Source: Liolophura sinensis (Eukaryota; Mollusca; Polyplacophora; Chitonida; Chitonidae). Taken from it: a stretch of DNA of 64,000 nucleotides. Both the position numbers and the translations under genes were made by a program. Location of the stretch: the NCBI RefSeq assembly GCF_032854445.1, contig NC_088300.1, positions 7,686,001 through 7,750,000 on the forward strand, given 5' to 3'. This document shows positions 59,401 through 64,000 of this stretch, one piece after another. Within the stretch, counting starts at the first letter, position 1, and the number at the start of each line of letters is the position of its first letter. The notes under the pieces were generated by a model. That model saw only the letters and a list, made by a program, of their open reading frames with translations, did not search any database and was not told the origin of the DNA.

Positions 59401-62400
59401 GAAAGCGCCATAGCAAATATGACATGAGAGTGACAAAGGCAAATCCTTTGAGGTTGATCATATCTTTAAGGCTTATATGGGGCTTCTTTCTATTATAACC
59501 ACAAAAAGACATCATGTTTTTATGCTAAAAAACATACTAGTTCTCTATTTTAAATAGACTGAATAAAACCATTACGCCATGTAAGTATAAACTCTTCAAT
59601 ACAAGTCCTTCCATAAAAACAGCTGCTTACTCTCTGATGAAAATCCTTGCACTTCACCCGTCTTCAATATTTTTTTTGTTTCAGTCCTATAGGTTTTATT
59701 TCTACCAAATAAATTTGAAATGAATTTTTCTTGTCAAAAGATGTGTTTCATATCATAAAAATGGTATCAATGGTTGCATTTTATGGACATTTAATTCTCC
59801 CGAATAACAATTCTCTATTTTATCAATTAACTTATTAACTGTATTACCATTGCTACATCATTTATAAGTAAATGCTTTCAAATTTTCAGAATTCATCAGG
59901 ACATATTCAGCTTTGGTATTCAATGCTGAGGTTGAAGAGTTTCCATATTCATCCCAAATCACCCTTCTATGGTTTTTTATCAGATATTTTGCATCCAAAT
60001 ACAAAATAAAATTTAAAAGAAAAAAAAAAGAAAATATGTGATCTATATACATGTATATGCCTGTAACCTGTCTGTTGTATCACTACAACAGCACACCTAA
60101 CCCAACACCCAGCACATCACCTTACACGGTCACCAGACAATAACCCACAAACACCCACAGAGAATACAGCATATAAATTATAAATGCCTTGACATCCAAA
60201 TCAAGCACATCAGACAATTTGTGACCGTGGTACAATCCTGAGCGGAGAATGAAATGTAATTATCCAATTGTCGATATTAGAGATTGCCATGTACATTGCA
60301 GTCTGCCCAGATGGTAATGATGGTGTAAGGGCGGGCTCAAATCTCTGCAACTGGCTCAATAGCTACACATCTGCTAGTATAAAGTTTGTGATCTTTATAC
60401 AAGTACATACATTGGTACAAAAGGAGTCTTTTGAAGAAAACATGACATGACATTACCTCATTCAAAACTAGACAAAACAATCAAGCATGTTTTGATAGGC
60501 TTGACAACTGCAGTGAATTTATTGAAATATGAAGCTTGGGAAGAGGAAAACCATGAGAGCAACATTTTGCTTTCATGGAAGCTGATTTTGTGCAGTTTTG
60601 CTATGAAAAAAACATCAGTATATTTACTAATCATGTCAAAAGCTTAATGACCGAATACATGTATAGTGTGTACAGTTACATGTAAATATATAGCAGCTAT
60701 ATACTAGCAGAAAGCATAATACTGTACATGTACATATAAACTGTTACTGGTTCATGTGGCTAGGGTACACGTATCCAAGTGAAGAACCAATAGCCAGGGA
60801 TCAATACCTGGCAGAATTCTGCCCCAAGCCACATGGAATTCTGACTATAAACAGTGTATGTACATCTATGCCCAATATAAACACTGCAGTCCTCAGCAGT
60901 CAGACATAATATCATTTTATTCCTGACTTACGCCACCACAGCTTCTCGTTAGATCTCTGTCCCAAGAGGCCAACTTCCCTCCACAGGTTGTGACCACATG
61001 TATCTGATTATCTGCTCATTACAGTCTCATTTCAAGTAGAAGAAACTCTGATATTATGTAGCCAGTACATTACATGTGAAAGCTCTGTACATACAACTGT
61101 AAGCAACCTTAGGCCTGTAGCTGACAAAAGTTGGTGGTTTACTCCAAGCATTGCCATTTCCTTCATCTATAAACCTGACCACCAAAAATAGGACTTGCTT
61201 TCTATCCCCAAAAAAGCCTTATGAAAATTTAGGAAGGCAGCCGTTTTTTTTTTTTTATGGCATTTCAAAATCAGGGAGTCTGGGAGTTGGAAAGTGAGTA
61301 CGTGTAATTCGCTGTTTATGAGGCTTTACACTGCACTCCGGCCCCAGAAACATTTCACTTGCATGTATTGTTCATGATGTAGTTAGTTTAAACAGTTGAA
61401 GAATAAAAACCACCTCACTTACATGTAGCTACAACACGTGGCAGATGTAAATTTCATACTCTTACGAGTATAAAACCTAATTAGGCTTAAAGCTACAGGT
61501 ATGTTTTGTAGCATATGCAAGACATTTATGGAGACAAATATTTCACATCAATGTCACTGTAACACTGAAACCTCACAATGTACACTGAGATGCCCTGTCT
61601 GTCTTCCACTGTGTTAATGTATACCTTAACCTAGCAGTTCCTCTGAAGACAATGTATTATCTACATGCAGCCTACATAAACATGTTCACTGTATACACAG
61701 CTTAAAAACTATACATGTAAGATGTAGTCGACACAAGCATGTATCTTCCCTGCAAAGAACTTCTTTCCCTGCAAAGGACAAGAATCTGTTTGTCCAATTC
61801 CTAAAGGCACATACATGTCACTGATTGCATGTACTCAGATAAGACAGATTTACTATCTCCTGGGCACAGATACAAATGGAAACTTTTACAAGGTTGAATA
61901 GGTTGAAACTTCAGTTTTACATGAAAGCATGTTAATCACGTTGACTTCAAAGAAATCAGGTGCTGGTTTTGTAATAAAAATTTAATGCCACTGAGACAAT
62001 GAAACCTTACAATGTACACTTAGTGGCCCGAATTTTGCCACTTCTCGCAAACTTATTTACTGACCTATCCTAAATGACCGAAAATTTCACCCACAAAAGT
62101 GTATTTTTGAAGGCAAAGAAATGTCACAATATATTTTTTTGGTGCTGAAACTTACAATTTTCCAGTTGAATATCATCTCATGCTCCAAGCAAACCTCAAA
62201 ACACCTTTCTAAACTCAACAGAACTCCCAGAATCAGGAAAAATGAGTAAGTTAGTTATGGATGAAATTTATGGACACTTAAGTTAAATATTCATATCATA
62301 ACATAAATATTCTATCTGTATTTACATACTGACTGGTTTTTAACATCATATTTAAAGAGAACATTAAGGATGTAAAAATATCAGTTCTATTCAAAGCGCT

Positions 62401-64000
62401 GTGCAAAATTGTAGCCAAAACTTTGTTTAATTTCACTGTTAAAAGCATTTAATGTAAAGATAAAATATGCTGGTCTTCTCTGACGACATTTCAGTGATAT
62501 GACATCACATCACTTTCTTCATTAGAATTCTCTTTATTTACTAAAAGACCATTTTGAAAATAGCTTTTTTTTTCTCTAAAATCATCTCTGCAAACCTACC
62601 TTAAGATCATTGTAATGAAGTTTAAGGGATTTTATGCCCTCAAAATAATGCAAAAAACATGGTCTCTAAAGATGCACCTCAGAAAATCTCTGATTTTTGT
62701 TGAATTTTTAGATAAGATAAGAGGAAAGACAAAAAATAATCTAATTTATTTACGAACACAGTTCGCTGTTAGCTTTCATCTGATTTTATGCATTTCTGAC
62801 AATTCTGAACTTCTACAACGGACGTCAGGGTTATTGGTAGAGGAATATGGAGTGGCCATAGTAAACAGCATTTAAATCAATCAAAACAATCTAACAATAG
62901 TTAAAGATAGTTTATCTTTATTTGTATAAAGATTTCTTTCAATTCAAAGATTTTAATACATACATATGATATGTGTATGTGGATAGGATCTTATAGAGCC
63001 AGTTTCATTGATTTTAATCCACACCCATGACTCCATATGCAGATCCTTTATTTCCCGTCATGAAATTCAGAGAAAGGAATCAATATTTCCTCAGAGTCAA
63101 TTGCATCCTCCTAAAGGTTCACATAGAGTATATATGGAAATGTACAACGAATGACCCCTTGTTTTCAAGATCAGCAAAGGAATGGTACCATAGTGGAATG
63201 CTTGCAGTATGCTAAAGGTGTGCTACTTGTGAGTCAGGAGCACACCCAGTGCTACAGAACCGGGCGTACAGGCGTAAATAAGCTTAAAAAATTACATGAT
63301 ACGCTTCTAAAATTAAAACAGAGCATACTGTATACACCTAAAAATTTGTGTATATGCCTAAGTTCACAAAAAGCTAGCAAATATGCGAGATTTAAAGCAG
63401 ACAGCCCTGCCAAAATCAAAAGTAAATCTCCACAGGAAAACATGTGCTTGATGTTCTCCACCACATGTTAATTTTCAGAAACTTTAGGCTACAGCAGAAG
63501 CTCATGTGCCACCAACTTTGTCTTTGTGCCTTTCTCGAGTGTTTGCCATGAAGAAGATGAAGCAAAGGGTTAAAAATGGTCTTTCTGGTTACTATACTGC
63601 AAGTTCTGCTTCTATGTTGCACAAAATCACCTTAATATCACTCCCAAATGTCTGATTTCAATTCCCCACAAACCACAAGTCTGCAGTGTTGAAATATCAT
63701 CCAGGTCCAGTTCCTGACATACATGTACACATGATTTCGAGAAGAGAGAACAGCTAGCAATGTGCGTGTATGCACACAAACACTTCAGATTTATACTATA
63801 TACTGCCAATAATTAAAGCACCCAATAATAAATTCTTGTCTTCCAATGTACGTAGGCCATACATTTGGATTTAGCCTATATCAACAACTGTTTTATCATC
63901 TTTTGACCCCAAAACGGCAGATGTTAACAACTGTGTGGGCCAAGAAGTGTTTAGACAGGTAAACGAAAATTTACCTGTCACATCAGTCAGGTTACCATAA

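Larger units (their letters stand above)
30374..64000 (-). other. No convincing coding exon: candidate 5' intron(s) of the stonin-like gene and/or intergenic DNA
   Basis: The acceptor at 30374 implies at least one upstream minus-strand exon. I could not identify it, and it may be non-coding. The many short open frames in this 33.6 kb have no recognisable domains, and most overlap repeats. Subregions with content are listed separately. Spans with nothing recognisable include 30870-31900, 35240-36740, 37010-38890, 38950-42100, 45140-47120, 53660-54450 and 56450-64000, apart from dense TACATGTA motifs. Confidence 0.45.

Overview
The window is eukaryotic, intron-rich, AT-rich and repeat-dense. 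It is most likely from a lophotrochozoan and probably a mollusc. The evidence is the very frequent palindromic TACATGTA motif, a tRNA-derived SINE whose tail reads like AAACACCAATCAAATAAATA, many minisatellites, and a terminal exon (505-815) of a Cys-rich plus single-membrane-helix type that I recall from mollusc predicted proteins. The species cannot be named from this.

Layout. Bases 1-815 (+ strand) hold the 3' coding end of a single-pass membrane protein whose upstream exons lie outside the window. Bases 7670-12838 (+) hold an MFS transporter of the MFSD4/NaGLT1 (sodium-dependent glucose transporter-like) type. I assembled it from three exons with matching phases (7670-7798, 11137-11428, 11829-12838). 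Its first intron is filled by a 14-bp and a 60-bp tandem array. Bases 22205-30373 (- strand) hold a stonin/stoned-B type endocytic adaptor in one 3.8-kb exon and one terminal exon, about 1344 codons in total. No convincing coding exon was seen from 30.4 to 64 kb. That stretch is probably the 5' intron(s) of the stonin gene, intergenic DNA, or both.

Repeats dominate the rest. They include a 124-bp satellite (15.1-16.3 kb), a perfectly phased 19 x 60-bp array (9.4-10.6 kb), minisatellites at 7.2, 7.8, 30.6, 32.6-33.8, 34.8, 42.1 and 48.0-48.9 kb, two SINE families, several older dispersed repeats, and a long imperfect hairpin at 56.1-56.4 kb.

The most notable object is a 3,359-bp segment (48876-52234) bounded by two apparently identical 453-bp direct repeats. 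Each repeat has 18-bp terminal inverted repeats. The segment interrupts a minisatellite and is flanked by a 4-bp target duplication (ACCT). This looks like a recent composite or LTR-like mobile insertion with no recognisable coding capacity.

The three genes show no functional link. One is a membrane protein of unknown role, one a solute transporter and one an endocytic adaptor. Exon boundaries were read from splice-site and frame consistency only. No transcript or database evidence was available.
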